Source of the DNA: Trichomonas vaginalis G3
Lineage: Eukaryota > Parabasalia > Trichomonadida > Trichomonadidae
NCBI RefSeq assembly: GCF_026262505.1
Contig: NC_067206.1
Location: forward strand, 38,887,660 to 38,951,659
DNA length: 64,000 nt
Direction of reading: 5' to 3'
The notes under the pieces: generated by a model
Databases searched by the model: none
Told to the model about the DNA's origin: nothing
Seen by the model: the letters and a program-made list of their open reading frames with translations, nothing else
Part shown: positions 8,744 through 17,469 of the stretch, one piece after another
Position numbering within the stretch: the first letter of the stretch is position 1
Layout: each line of letters opens with the position of its first letter
Translations under genes and position numbers: made by a program

Positions 8744-10771
8744 TCATTGAACACGGTACCATGCGAATACAGTCACAAATGGTGGCATATAATCTGCACC
8801 CGAGCCTGTTGGATTTGTTGTGAAAGTGTGTGAATGATTTCCTCCTGGTTCAGTTGGTCGAAAAATCTTTTTTGCCGAATTGTTATAAGATGGAGATAAA
8901 ACGTCATTGCCAGCTTCATATTCTGAGTTGTATAATGGGTGGTCTCTTAATGAGTGGCTATGGTCGCCAGAAAAGTTTGTAGTTCCTGTATGAGTGTGCG
9001 GTGGAAGGTTTGCTTCTTTAATTTTCTTCGAACCTCCTGTTTGCTTTGAATATCTAGCACAGTATAAGAATTTGTCTACAATCTGCTTCCACGTACCAAA
9101 ACCTAAAACACTTGCTGGATTTGTTGAATTCATTGACGTATAAATAGAGCCTATAGGATATAATGTTTGAAGTATTTCAGTCTTTAATGTTTGAAGCTCT
9201 GTTTTGTCTGCTTTCTTATCTAACATTGTTGGTAGTTGATATGCTTCAAAGTTTCTGGCATGATCTTCGATATTCCTGCAACTGTTATCTAAATTGTTAA
9301 GAGTATCTTTTACGCTTGTACTTGGATTTTCTAATGGTGCACTTGAACCAAGGGTATAGTTCAATATTATGTCGTCTGCTCTAACAGTAGTGAAGGATTT
9401 ATGTGTATGGTTCTTGTCAGCTTTATTATCATATAAATCTTGAGCAGTGAATTTAACATTATTTTCATCATCCATGACATAAACATTTTTACAGCTAATT
9501 TCTTTCTTCGTTGTTATGTTTTCATTCGATGTTAAACCTTGTGGAAAGTTAGGAGGTTTATAATATAAAGCAGCCGCGTGCGGCGGGGCTCCGCCCTCCC
9601 CACCAGTTCCTTCAACCGTTCCTTCAATACTTTCTATAGCAACAGTTGAGAAGGAGTTATGTGTATGTTCTTTATCTGCTTTTTTATCTAACATTGCTGG
9701 TAGTTTATATGTTTCAAAGTTTCTGACATGACCTTCAATGTTCATACATTTACTATTTAAGGAGTTTAGTGTATCTTTTACGCTTGTACTTGGATTCTCT
9801 AATGGTGCACTTGAACCAAGGGTATAGTTCAATATTATGTCGTCTGCTCTAACAGTAGTGAAGGATTCATGTGTATGGTTCTTGTCAGCTTTACTATTTA
9901 ATGTAGCTTGAAGTTCATTTATATCGGAGATATTGTGTTTATGAGATTTCAAAACTTTGTTCGTTGCGTCAAGTTCATCTTTGTCAGCTTTACTTTTAAT
10001 AGCATCTTCAAAAGTTATTTTTGCCTTAACTCTCAATGTAAATCTTGGTTCAACTAATACACCGTTAACAAAGAAGTATGAAGCATAAATTTCATTGTTA
10101 TAACCAAATGCTTCTGGTGCTTTACCCGTGTCATACTGTACAGTACAGTGTATGTCATAACCTTTAGCACGAATGAATTTATATCTTCCTTCATTAACAT
10201 CTTCAGTGCTTATTTGTTCATCCTGTGTTAAATATCCATGGTAGTCCGTTATAATCTGTTCGTCTGAACTTATATAATGAACATGGTTTTTATCTGCTTT
10301 TTCGGCTAATTTCCCTTCTATCTCATTTATTTCAAGTTCATGCCTAGCACCACCTCCCGAAGAAGTATTTTTCTTCAGCTCTTGAAGAACGTCCACTTCG
10401 CCATCTTTGGTGTCAATAATGAGACTTTGAGTTAAAACCTTTCCTGTCTTAATGGATGTTTGTAAAACTTCTTCTTCACCGTGTTCGGGGTCATGGTCGT
10501 CATCATATCTTGTGAAATCAGAGATGTTGTCATACATTAAGCATATCTGTCTCAAAAGTTCTGCTATTTGAAACAGGAACGAAAGATATACAGAACTTTC
10601 ATCATCTCCTAAAGTCAAGTCTGCTTTCTTAAGTATTTCTTGAATGTATGCAATGAGAACAGAGTACCTTGGAAAATATTCGAACAATATTTCATTAGCT
10701 GTTGGTTTTGGTGGTTCTTCTGGTTTCTGTTGTTTCAGTTCCTTCTGTAGGTTCTGTTGGAGTTTCTGCAT
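8744..10771 (-). CDS. Tail-collar fibre protein (copy 1)
   Basis: A fibre-like protein of about 675 residues. Its middle holds several repeats of the form KADKNHTHxSF and HNISDINELQATLNSKADK, typical of trimeric phage tail fibres. Its C-terminal 137 residues form a phage tail-collar domain: PIGSIYTSMNSTNP, FGTW, GGSKKI, PPHTHTG, GNHSHTFTT and a final PPFVTVFAWYR. It lies downstream of the collagen-like gene, overlapping it in another frame at the proline-rich joint. It is probably the receptor-binding part of the virion. Compared with copy 2 (25405-27262), the repeat number and the tip differ strongly. The start is uncertain. Confidence 0.8.
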   Translation of the reverse strand: MQKLQQNLQKELKQQKPEEPPKPTANEILFEYFPRYSVLIAYIQEILKKADLTLGDDESSVYLSFLFQIAELLRQICLMYDNISDFTRYDDDHDPEHGEEEVLQTSIKTGKVLTQSLIIDTKDGEVDVLQELKKNTSSGGGARHELEINEIEGKLAEKADKNHVHYISSDEQIITDYHGYLTQDEQISTEDVNEGRYKFIRAKGYDIHCTVQYDTGKAPEAFGYNNEIYASYFFVNGVLVEPRFTLRVKAKITFEDAIKSKADKDELDATNKVLKSHKHNISDINELQATLNSKADKNHTHESFTTVRADDIILNYTLGSSAPLENPSTSVKDTLNSLNSKCMNIEGHVRNFETYKLPAMLDKKADKEHTHNSFSTVAIESIEGTVEGTGGEGGAPPHAAALYYKPPNFPQGLTSNENITTKKEISCKNVYVMDDENNVKFTAQDLYDNKADKNHTHKSFTTVRADDIILNYTLGSSAPLENPSTSVKDTLNNLDNSCRNIEDHARNFEAYQLPTMLDKKADKTELQTLKTEILQTLYPIGSIYTSMNSTNPASVLGFGTWKQIVDKFLYCARYSKQTGGSKKIKEANLPPHTHTGTTNFSGDHSHSLRDHPLYNSEYEAGNDVLSPSYNNSAKKIFRPTEPGGNHSHTFTTNPTGSGADYMPPFVTVFAWYRVQ
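9573..9596. repeat. GC-rich double palindrome inside fibre gene (copy 1)
   Basis: Two small hairpins, GCCGCGTGCGGC and GGGCTCCGCCC, lie back to back in frame in the fibre gene. They give a Gly/Ala/Pro-rich patch (GEGGAPPHAAA). The segment around it is absent from the copy 2 fibre. Confidence 0.7.
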
Positions 10772-11871
10772 CTCTTGACTTCAATGCTCTTGCTCTCAAA
10801 GACCTAAATGTTAGAGCACCAGGTTTTACAAAGGACTTTATAAATGCTTTAATAGTTCCTGGTAAGTTATTGTTAGCATTAAGTAAGTTCCTTATGCTTC
10901 CATCATGTACGTCCATAGCACTATGTAAAAAATCTATACTTTTCTTCTTGTAGTCAGCAATAGACTGACTGTGATTTTTTAAAGATTTGTCAATACCTTT
11001 AAGCCAATCTTCATGCATGTCTGATACTGAGCCAAGAATATCATTTGCTTCCTTTAGTGTATTTTGTGCTTCTCGTAAAGTATCCAATCCCGTACGTGCA
11101 TTGTTTGCTATACGTCTTACAGTATCTATTTGACTCCTTGTTTCTTGCATCCAACCAGATAAAGTTTTAATAGTATCCGAACCATTTGAAATGAAGTTCA
11201 AAGCATTTTTAACGTCATCTAAAACTTCTTCACCAAGTACTGCCCATATCTTTCCGATTTGGTATTGAAGAACTCCATATGAAGCAGCTGTTAAACCAGT
11301 ATTTATAAGGTTCCATATCCATGATTTAGCAGTTTTTCCATCCTTTCCATCTTCCATCCAAACCGTTTTCGCCTTGAGGTCCTTGTATTCCTTGTATTCC
11401 TTGTATTCCTTGTATTCCTTGTGGTCCTTGAGGTCCGGTGTCACCCTTCTCTCCTTTCAGTTCATCTTTATGTTCGTTATAATATTCTAATGTCATAAGG
11501 TGTACATCATTACTGCTACCAGCAACGCCGAGAATTTGTTTCTCATTCATGACTAAATTCTTTAGGCATTTAATGTTGTCGTCAAATCGAAAGCTCTTTA
11601 ACAATTCAATGAGAACATTTAATACTTTCACTAATGAGGCATCTACTGTAGAATTTATATATTGCACCGTTCCATCATTTATGATGGGAACCTTGCTTGT
11701 TGTAATGAATGGGTCATAAGTGTTAAAAGTATCGAAATCAATGACTTTTTTAGTTTTTCCATCGTCAATGACTAAATCATTGCCTTCAATGGTTAAAGTT
11801 GAGTTTTCGTTTACTAGTTCATGTGCTCTTCTTGCTTCATTTGTTTCATACGCATATGCAGCAATAGTCAT
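10695..11871 (-). pseudogene. Collagen-like coiled-coil fibre-stalk protein (copy 1)
   Basis: This is the counterpart of 24239-25477 in copy 2. Its N-terminal part is followed by a collagen-like Gly-X-Y run that includes [10 protein letters not shown] repeats, then a long coiled-coil region and a Thr/Pro/Glu-rich tail. The Gly-Ile-Gln repeat is longer here than in copy 2 (four units against two). It is probably the stalk of a trimeric virion fibre. This copy is broken, with about one break. Confidence 0.78.
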
Positions 11872-11888
11872 ATTTTAATGAGAATAAA

Positions 11889-12652
11889 ATGTTGTTCTAT
11901 TTGCAAAGTACAGACCCAAACGAATACGGGACAGTAAAGCTACAAACAAACTTAGGTCTTCAGAATGAAGCGCTTGCTTTCAGAGTTGTTGACTTCAATA
12001 CTATCGCAACTTTTGTCATAACAGATGAAACAGATTTCATAGAGATTGAAATAGATGACAAAAGAAGTGTTATAACATTTCCTAACAGAGCTGGGTATAG
12101 AATAGATAAAATTGCTGGAGTCATAGATACTCTCATAAATGAAGAAACTATTGACAACATAGATGTCGAACTCTCTTCTGAGGGAACATTGAAGTTCAGC
12201 AGCGAGAAAGAGTTTAAGATACCAAGAATGAGTCATAGAGTACAACTTCTTTTGGGTGCATACCATATGACATTTCCTTTGAAAAGTGTTGACAAAACGA
12301 TTGAGATGAAATCTGTTCCATACGTATGTTATGGTAATTGTTTGTACATTGAGTCAAAAATAGCTAATGTCACAGGTATTTCAGGAGTTAATAGTAAAGG
12401 TTCAGTAGAATATAAGTCTTTCTGTTATGAGTCAATTCAATGTTCATTCCAAACGTTCCTGTCATAGCAACTCATTTAGGTAAATGGGTTCGCATTAGTC
12501 CTCATAATTTGAAAGACATGCAATTCAGACTTGTTGACTTTCAAGGAGAGCCTGTAGAACTGAAGGCACCAGTGCGAATGACTGTTGAAGTTGACTTTTT
12601 AGAAAATATTAAATGCAACAGCTTACAAGAGAACTCAGAGCTAAAAATATAA
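11889..12652 (+). pseudogene. Putative minor virion protein, jelly-roll-like (copy 1)
   Basis: This is the counterpart of the whole frame 23457-24221. The C-terminal segment MQFRLVDFQGEPVELKAPVR recalls the C-terminal strands of Polinton/adintovirus minor capsid (penton) proteins, but this is a low-confidence reading. It is divergently arranged with the collagen-like gene. This copy is broken, with about one break. Confidence 0.5.
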
Positions 12653-12855
12653 AGTATGAATGTTATGTATTAGGTCATGAACTTTGGTTGTTGCTGTTTG
12701 ATGAAACAAATGAGTTAGTTATGTCAGTCAAGAGAACAGAAAAATATTGTGTTAGTGAAAACTGCACCAAGTCAATAAGATTAGGTTTGCATTATGAAGA
12801 TGAGTTCGATACTGTTGAAGAAGTTTTGGATAGATATTACAAATTGCTAACTTGA
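12613..12855 (+). CDS. Small unknown Polinton protein (copy 1)
   Basis: An 80-residue protein starting MQQLTRELRAKNIKYECYV, of unknown function. Its start overlaps the end of the preceding gene, as in copy 2 (23257-23496), where the protein is one residue shorter. The difference comes from a 66-bp palindromic block (12849-12914) present only here and touching the stop region. The small size and overlap suggest translational coupling or a compact virion operon; this is inference. Confidence 0.65.
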   Translation: MQQLTRELRAKNIKYECYVLGHELWLLLFDETNELVMSVKRTEKYCVSENCTKSIRLGLHYEDEFDTVEEVLDRYYKLLT

Positions 12856-12914
12856 AATTTTTTGACTGACGGCGCAAAGCGCCAAGATGGGCTCAAAGAG
12901 CCCTCCTGACTGCT
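12849..12914. mobile_element. 66-bp palindromic insertion present in copy 1, absent in copy 2
   Basis: The block contains GGCGCAAAGCGCC (12871-12883) and GGGCTCAAAGAGCCC (12889-12903). In copy 2 the flanking sequences AAATTGCT and TTAATTTAC are directly joined. The trinucleotide GCT occurs at both edges. Insertion here or deletion in copy 2 cannot be told apart from two copies alone. Confidence 0.75.
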
Positions 12915-13529
12915 TTAATTTACTAAAACATATTTCAAACAAAGCTTATAGTCAGTAGATAGTTTTGTATACTCGTTCGAATATTTATACTTAAACTCAA
13001 CTCCTGTAGTTCCTGGTGTTTCAATGATGCGGATGTTACCTATTTTCATGAATAGTGGAGTTTGACCACAGCATTCGATTTCAGGGTCGAGATAGTCAAT
13101 GACACATTGTTTCCCTGTTATTCGTGAGATAACATTTTCAAGGTCCTCCTTTGTTAGAATTATTTGGTTCTTACTTATAAGATTTGTCAAAAGCTTCTTA
13201 TCGTCTTTGAGTAAAATTGTTTGGTATAACTGAAGAAGGTAATGGTCTACGTTATCTGAAGGATTTGTTTGAACATTTGTGTAAGGGTTGTCGTTGGCTT
13301 CTCTTGAAAGAATTTGGTCCAGTGGTGGATACTCTAACTTAACATCTGATGTAGCGTTAGCGTTTGAAGCTGTGTTTAAATTCACCGACTTAAGATCTGG
13401 TTCTTTTTCTTTCAAACACTCCGAACTATAGTTCTTTATGACAATATTGTTTGTCGTTCGTGAGTCAACATTTGATGTTGGTTCAATTGGAACATTAACG
13501 GCACCAGCTAAGATGGATTTGCTTCTCAT
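12915..13529 (-). CDS. Unknown Polinton protein (copy 1)
   Basis: A 204-residue protein starting MRSKSILAGAVNVPIEPT. The N-terminal half is Asn/Ser-rich and probably unstructured; the C-terminal half (from about residue 100) is charged and may be folded, with cysteines at CCGQTP. No family was recognised. It is divergently transcribed from 13555-13956 across a 25-bp gap. The counterpart at 22648-23260 in copy 2 is broken. Confidence 0.65.
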   Translation of the reverse strand: MRSKSILAGAVNVPIEPTSNVDSRTTNNIVIKNYSSECLKEKEPDLKSVNLNTASNANATSDVKLEYPPLDQILSREANDNPYTNVQTNPSDNVDHYLLQLYQTILLKDDKKLLTNLISKNQIILTKEDLENVISRITGKQCVIDYLDPEIECCGQTPLFMKIGNIRIIETPGTTGVEFKYKYSNEYTKLSTDYKLCLKYVLVN

Positions 13530-13554
13530 TTCATATAGAATAAAAACCTTTTAT

Positions 13555-13956
13555 ATGTATGAAATGAACAATATACTCGACAAGGGTTTGAATGTAAAGC
13601 TAACGAATGAAAATATTGTTGAATTCACTGAGACAGGAGCTGTGTATAAAGATGTAGAACTACTGAACAAAAGAGCTAAGGGAAGAAGCAGGAATATGAA
13701 CAAAGGGTGGAAGCCTATAAAAATTTATGTCAATGATGGCTCAGGAGGTTCAAACATAAAGTATGCAGAAAGTTATAGAGTTTATGCTCTCAAAGGTGAA
13801 AAGCCTTCATTTAAGAACAGCTATTCTAACGCATATCCTCAAAAGCTAACGGATGGGGAAGTGGATGATATGAATGACAGCAAAAATATTAACAGAAATG
13901 GCGACAGAGATGCATGGAATTTGTTTACCATCAGTCAATTGAAGGTTAAACTTTAA
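13555..13956 (+). CDS. Unknown Polinton protein (copy 1)
   Basis: A 133-residue protein starting MYEMNNILDKG, rich in Asn, Gly and Lys. The start is placed at 13555 because the longer upstream frame only overlaps the divergent gene. The copy 2 homologue (22221-22622) is almost identical. Its 3' end overlaps the convergent packaging ATPase by a few bases. The function is unknown; its place among virion genes suggests a structural role. Confidence 0.65.
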   Translation: MYEMNNILDKGLNVKLTNENIVEFTETGAVYKDVELLNKRAKGRSRNMNKGWKPIKIYVNDGSGGSNIKYAESYRVYALKGEKPSFKNSYSNAYPQKLTDGEVDDMNDSKNINRNGDRDAWNLFTISQLKVKL

Positions 13957-14835
13957 AACAATGTTGGTCGTTCCCATGGAATATTTTTGACTTTAATGGT
14001 ATTAGTCATGATATGAATCTCAAGGTATGAACGAGGAGAGATGAGAGACTTATATGCTTCCCAAATTTCTTCAAAAGGTAATGTTATACCTGACTGTTTC
14101 CAAATGAGTTCAATATCATAGCGTGAGAAACCTTGAAAGATAACGAAGTCAGTTATGAGACGTTTTATGTTTAAAGCAAAAAACCTGTTTGCATAAGTAT
14201 TGCTACAGTTAAGTGGTAATGTCTGACTTTAGTAATGATGTTAGCTAATGGTGAGTCTGGTTTTGACACTAAACCTTTTCCGGCGAAGTCGTCACAAACG
14301 AGCAGAGTGTTTGAAGGATACTTTTTGAAGGGGTATTTTGAAAGTTTTGACAGAATGTAGTTTGTAAGTCGTTTCATATCGTAAACTCCTGAGTATGACG
14401 TAAGTGGTGTTTGTCAATAATTCTTTCCATCTCTTCAGAAGTCTTTTGCATTCCTGACTGTATAAATTCAACGATGGCATAATATTTCCTCTTACGTCGA
14501 ATGTAACGTTGAAGAAATTCAATGAGTTCACTGTCTGGAACTTTAACGACAGAGGCTTGAACTTTTGACATAAATGTTTTCGCTGTTGAGTCCATAGAGT
14601 CTGAAGTTGCTGATATAATGATTTGGTCATAGTAAGAGTCGTTTCCTAAACGCTCTGTTATGAGTATATGACGAATGAGGTTAAATGTCTTACCTGAACC
14701 CATCTTTCCACAATAGAAATAAACACCATTTGAACAGAACTCATAATCTTTGCTGAAAGGAAGAATAAGAGAAGAGTTAAGTTTGTCTGTAGTTTCATTC
14801 ATGTCTTCATCTACGTCATGTATTAAATGCTTCAT
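13953..14835 (-). pseudogene. Polinton FtsK/HerA-type packaging ATPase (copy 1)
   Basis: DNA-packaging ATPase of the A32/FtsK-HerA kind that would pump the element into a capsid. The Walker A motif is GKMGSGKT and the Walker B motif is LLVCDD, followed by a sensor-like region. The copy 2 counterpart is at 21339-22224. The gene is broken, with about two breaks in this copy. Confidence 0.82.
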
Positions 14836-14851
14836 TTTATCTCCATTAAAA

Positions 14852-15731
14852 ATGCAAGTCAGAAATATTCAGAACATAGCACCGAGTCTAACTGACAAGA
14901 GTATAAAGATATACTATGAACATGTTATGATGAAACCAACCAAAATTCAAGAAAGTCAGTATACTTATGAATATCCAAGACACTGGGTAGAGTATGTAGG
15001 AGGTGAGAAAGCTATTGAAATCAGACAGGTTCGAAGTATTCCAGCAGGAAGAACAATATTATTGAAGAACTTTAATGTTTTGAGATATAATGATGAAACA
15101 AAGAAGCAAGATAGTTTCCCTGTTGTTGTGTATGTGAACTAGACACAGGAGATGACATGAAAGTTTTTAATACAAAGCTTCAAACGGTAGTGAGAGAACA
15201 ACTGACTGCGGAAGGACATCCATTACCTTCAGAAGTTACCATAGCATATAATTTTGAAACAAACTCAATAGATTTTAAAGTCATCTCTGCAAAGAAGTCA
15301 GGTTTTACATTTAATGAAGCAGATGTATATTCGAATGAAAACTTCAAAGCTATTGCATGGTTAGATAATGACGATTGCTTTAAGAAAATATTTAAATTCA
15401 GTGACTCAACGATGTCAATAGATGACCTTCGTGGAATGTTACCATCGACGTTTACAGTAGAAGGTTCAGCAGGATTGCTTACAAGATTGTCAATTGGTGG
15501 TATTTGGTCTCGTGAGAACATTGTTATAAAATCCAGTATAAGTGAATTTGCTGAAGAATCTATATTATGTCTTTCAAACTATATGTATTCGCCGCCAAGC
15601 ATTATAGTATAACAAACTTTGTCAGTAAGTTTAACATAAGACTTGTCGAACCTTCTTCAATGAAAGATGTTGTGCTACCTAAAGATGGAAAGGATGGACT
15701 CATTATTGAGATGATTTTAATAGCATATTAA
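14852..15731 (+). pseudogene. Putative minor capsid (penton-like) protein (copy 1)
   Basis: This is the counterpart of the whole 293-residue frame in copy 2 (20441-21322). It starts MQVRNIQNIAPSL and contains YEYPRHWVEYVGG near residue 35. The C-terminal segment LPKDGKDGLIIEMIL may correspond to terminal beta strands of a single jelly roll. This assignment rests on pattern only. It is divergent from the packaging ATPase with a 16-bp gap. This copy is broken, with about two breaks. Confidence 0.5.
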
Positions 15732-15956
15732 ATGAGCTTGTTCTTGAAGGTCATTCATGATGAAATAACTGTTGTAGAAGATGTTAGCAATTGTTCAGAC
15801 ATTTTGAAGCGTATAGATGATATAAGAAATAAGTTAGATAGACCGCAAAGCGGTGAGGGCGAAGCCCGTGAGAAGCTTTATGTTTCATTGACTTTCTCCA
15901 GTAACGAGAACTTTTATGAGATAATATTGAAGAGAGATGATTTTAATATGGTGTAA
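15732..15956 (+). CDS. Small virion-operon protein (copy 1)
   Basis: A 74-residue protein starting MSLFLKVIHDEITVVED, of unknown function. It begins at the stop of the upstream gene and its stop abuts the next start, so three genes run as a tight unit. A GC-rich double palindrome (15842-15867) sits in its middle and encodes DRPQSGEGEAREK. The copy 2 homologue is 20216-20440. Confidence 0.65.
   Translation: MSLFLKVIHDEITVVEDVSNCSDILKRIDDIRNKLDRPQSGEGEAREKLYVSLTFSSNENFYEIILKRDDFNMV
15842..15867. repeat. GC-rich double palindrome inside a small gene (copy 1)
   Basis: ACCGCAAAGCGGT and GGGCGAAGCCC lie 2 bp apart, both perfect hairpins, in frame. The copy 2 counterpart (20305-20330) has one change in the second arm. 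Confidence 0.75.
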
Positions 15957-16484
15957 ATGGTAGCTTGGGCAGCTTTAGGCGCAATGGGAACAAAAGCATT
16001 AGCATTTGGAGCAAAAGCACTTGGAGCTTATGACGCAGTAAATAAAATGAGTGGAGGAAGGGTTTCAAAGACATTAGATGCAAATAAAGGAAAGATTGGA
16101 GGCTGGGTTGCAAAGAAGTTAAGATTAAATAAAATGGGGCTCATAAATAAAGCATCCAATTTGGTTGCGACTGAGTCAGAAAATGCTTTAGGAAAGGACG
16201 ATGAGTTTGCAAAACACGCAAAAGACTTTAGTGACCAGATGAAAGGTGAAACAATGCATTTAAATAGAGTCGATGGAACTAAAGAAAATGTTTCTTCTCC
16301 ACCAGTAGTTCTTCCGTATGGTCCCTATGGAATGTATGGAAACCCTTACGAAAGACCATTTGACCCATTGACTGGTGGAAGTAACTGGTATCATTACGGC
16401 CGAAGAAGAAAGACAGTCAAGTTGGAGACAGACGTGAAGAAAGCAACTAAAAAGAAACCAAGGAAGAGAGTTATAAAGCAATGA
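15957..16484 (+). CDS. Small Ala/Gly N-terminal, basic C-terminal virion-type protein (copy 1)
   Basis: A 175-residue protein. The first 25 residues are Ala/Gly-rich and hydrophobic (AALGAMGTKALAFGAKALGA). A Pro/Tyr/Gly-rich stretch lies at about 115-145, and the C-terminus is strongly basic (KKATKKKPRKRVIKQ). This layout resembles small membrane-active or DNA-condensing virion proteins such as those of adenoviruses, but no homology is claimed. It differs from copy 2 (19688-20215) by one residue. In copy 2 its 3' end lies inside the terminal inverted repeat. Confidence 0.7.
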   Translation: MVAWAALGAMGTKALAFGAKALGAYDAVNKMSGGRVSKTLDANKGKIGGWVAKKLRLNKMGLINKASNLVATESENALGKDDEFAKHAKDFSDQMKGETMHLNRVDGTKENVSSPPVVLPYGPYGMYGNPYERPFDPLTGGSNWYHYGRRRKTVKLETDVKKATKKKPRKRVIKQ

Positions 16485-16640
16485 ATTCAACAGGGTGAAA
16501 AAAGAGGTGAAAAAAGAGGTAAGATTTCACCAATTCACCTAAATTTATTTTTGTGCTATGTTTTCATACGTGTGAGGGTGGTGATATCATTTATTTTTAA
16601 GTTTATTTTTAAGTTTATTTTTTATTTTATTTTTATATAA

Positions 16641-16967
16641 ATGACGAAAACTATTGAGATAACAAACTACAACGGTCATGAGTTCAAGAATTTGTTCTTC
16701 GTTCCTCGTGAAAATACATTCTATCAGATACGAGGGAGAAAGGGTAAAGTTAGTTTGAGCGTTTACGACAACAAACATAATGGGAGATATATAAAAGCAA
16801 TAGATACAAACGGTAAGCGTGTTTCATTAGCTTTGTCAAAACTTACATACATTTATTTTGACAGTGATTTTGACTCTGACGATTGGAGTGACAGCAGCGA
16901 TACTGAAGAATATGAACTATTGTGTGAAGCACAGCAATGGGAAGCGCTGCAATACTTTTGTAAATGA
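16641..16967 (+). CDS. Terminal-region protein sharing a domain with an HNH endonuclease (copy 1)
   Basis: A 108-residue protein starting MTKTIEITNYNGHEFKNLFF. The segment from EITNYNGHEF to DTNGKRVSLALSKL lines up with the C-terminal part of the HNH endonuclease at 43169-43735 (SHYGNHEFEDLFY to YDVNGKRTCITYSKF). An Asp/Ser/Glu-rich tail follows. It sits between the small virion gene and the element end, where copy 2 has a different gene (19101-19535). It may be a DNA-binding protein; that is inference. Confidence 0.65.
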   Translation: MTKTIEITNYNGHEFKNLFFVPRENTFYQIRGRKGKVSLSVYDNKHNGRYIKAIDTNGKRVSLALSKLTYIYFDSDFDSDDWSDSSDTEEYELLCEAQQWEALQYFCK

Positions 16968-16974
16968 GAACATT

Positions 16975-17055
16975 AGTGGGAACGTTAGTGAGAACGTTTA
17001 TTTTTTCATTAGTGAAGTCGTTAGCGAAAATGTTAGTGAGGTGAAGTGGTTGGTG
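16975..17055. repeat. Degenerate subterminal repeats (copy 1)
   Basis: Repeated AACGTTAGTGAG/GAAGTCGTTAGCG-type units precede the element end. They resemble the 12-bp repeats in the terminal repeats of copy 2, but are less regular. Confidence 0.55.
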
Positions 17056-17139
17056 GCTTTGTAAATATTTAAGGTTAAGTTAGTGTTGTCGTTTGTGTTG
17101 TAAAATATACGTCAGTGGTTTTGTAAAGTGTCAAACCGT

Positions 17140-17182
17140 TATCTTGGGTAAGGTGGAACGCAGTGCCGCAGTACCCAAGATA
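17140..17182. repeat. Subterminal hairpin of Polinton copy 1
   Basis: Arms TATCTTGGGTA and TACCCAAGATA (11 bp, perfect) enclose a 21-nt loop. The loop differs at one base from that of copy 2, while the arms have changed together. It lies 11 bp from the element end. Confidence 0.8.
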
Positions 17183-17193
17183 GGTATACTAAC

Positions 17194-17437
17194 TATTCTT
17201 GCTGCTCAAAAGTTCAAAGAATTAGAATTTTGTCTCGATATGAGACCATCCTATCTTGATTACAATCAATTTCAGAATGATTTTGATGATTTATTAAAAT
17301 ATCATATTGATCCAAGTAAAATCCCAATAATTGATTGCATTGCAATTCCAGTAACTCAAATCCCACTTACGACCAAAGATACAAGCAGGAAAATATCATT
17401 TGCCGAACAATTAAAGCGTAAGGCAATGAGAAATTAA
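17194..17437 (+). pseudogene. 3' part of a host gene interrupted by Polinton copy 1
   Basis: An open frame encoding about 80 residues continues out of the Polinton end into host DNA and ends at 17437 (KISFAEQLKRKAMRN). The host part begins right at the element boundary, so it is the tail of a gene whose front should lie beyond the other end of copy 1, outside the window. The family was not recognised; it is charged and probably helical. Confidence 0.55.
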
Positions 17438-17469
17438 TTTTTAAATTAATTAATCAATCATGATCGCAA

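Larger units (their letters stand above)
1..17193 (-). mobile_element. Polinton (Maverick) copy 1, left part outside window
   Basis: This is a virus-like DNA element of the Polinton family. Its parts, in order from 17193 leftwards, are: end hairpin, terminal gene, small basic virion-type protein, minor virion proteins, packaging ATPase, fibre locus, integrase, KilA-N genes and polB. The end is placed at 17193 because the sequence there matches the terminal ATACTAAC of copy 2. The other end is outside the window, so its flanking repeat cannot be checked. Shared genes are nearly identical to copy 2, so the element is young. It is broken, with on the order of ten breaks in the visible part, and a mariner has inserted into one of its genes. 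Confidence 0.9.

Noticed and set aside
11952-12266. Antisense frames over Polinton virion genes (also 15180-15521 and 16260-16490)
   Set aside because: They are shadows of real genes on the other strand; they recur in the sister copy only because the DNA is almost identical.
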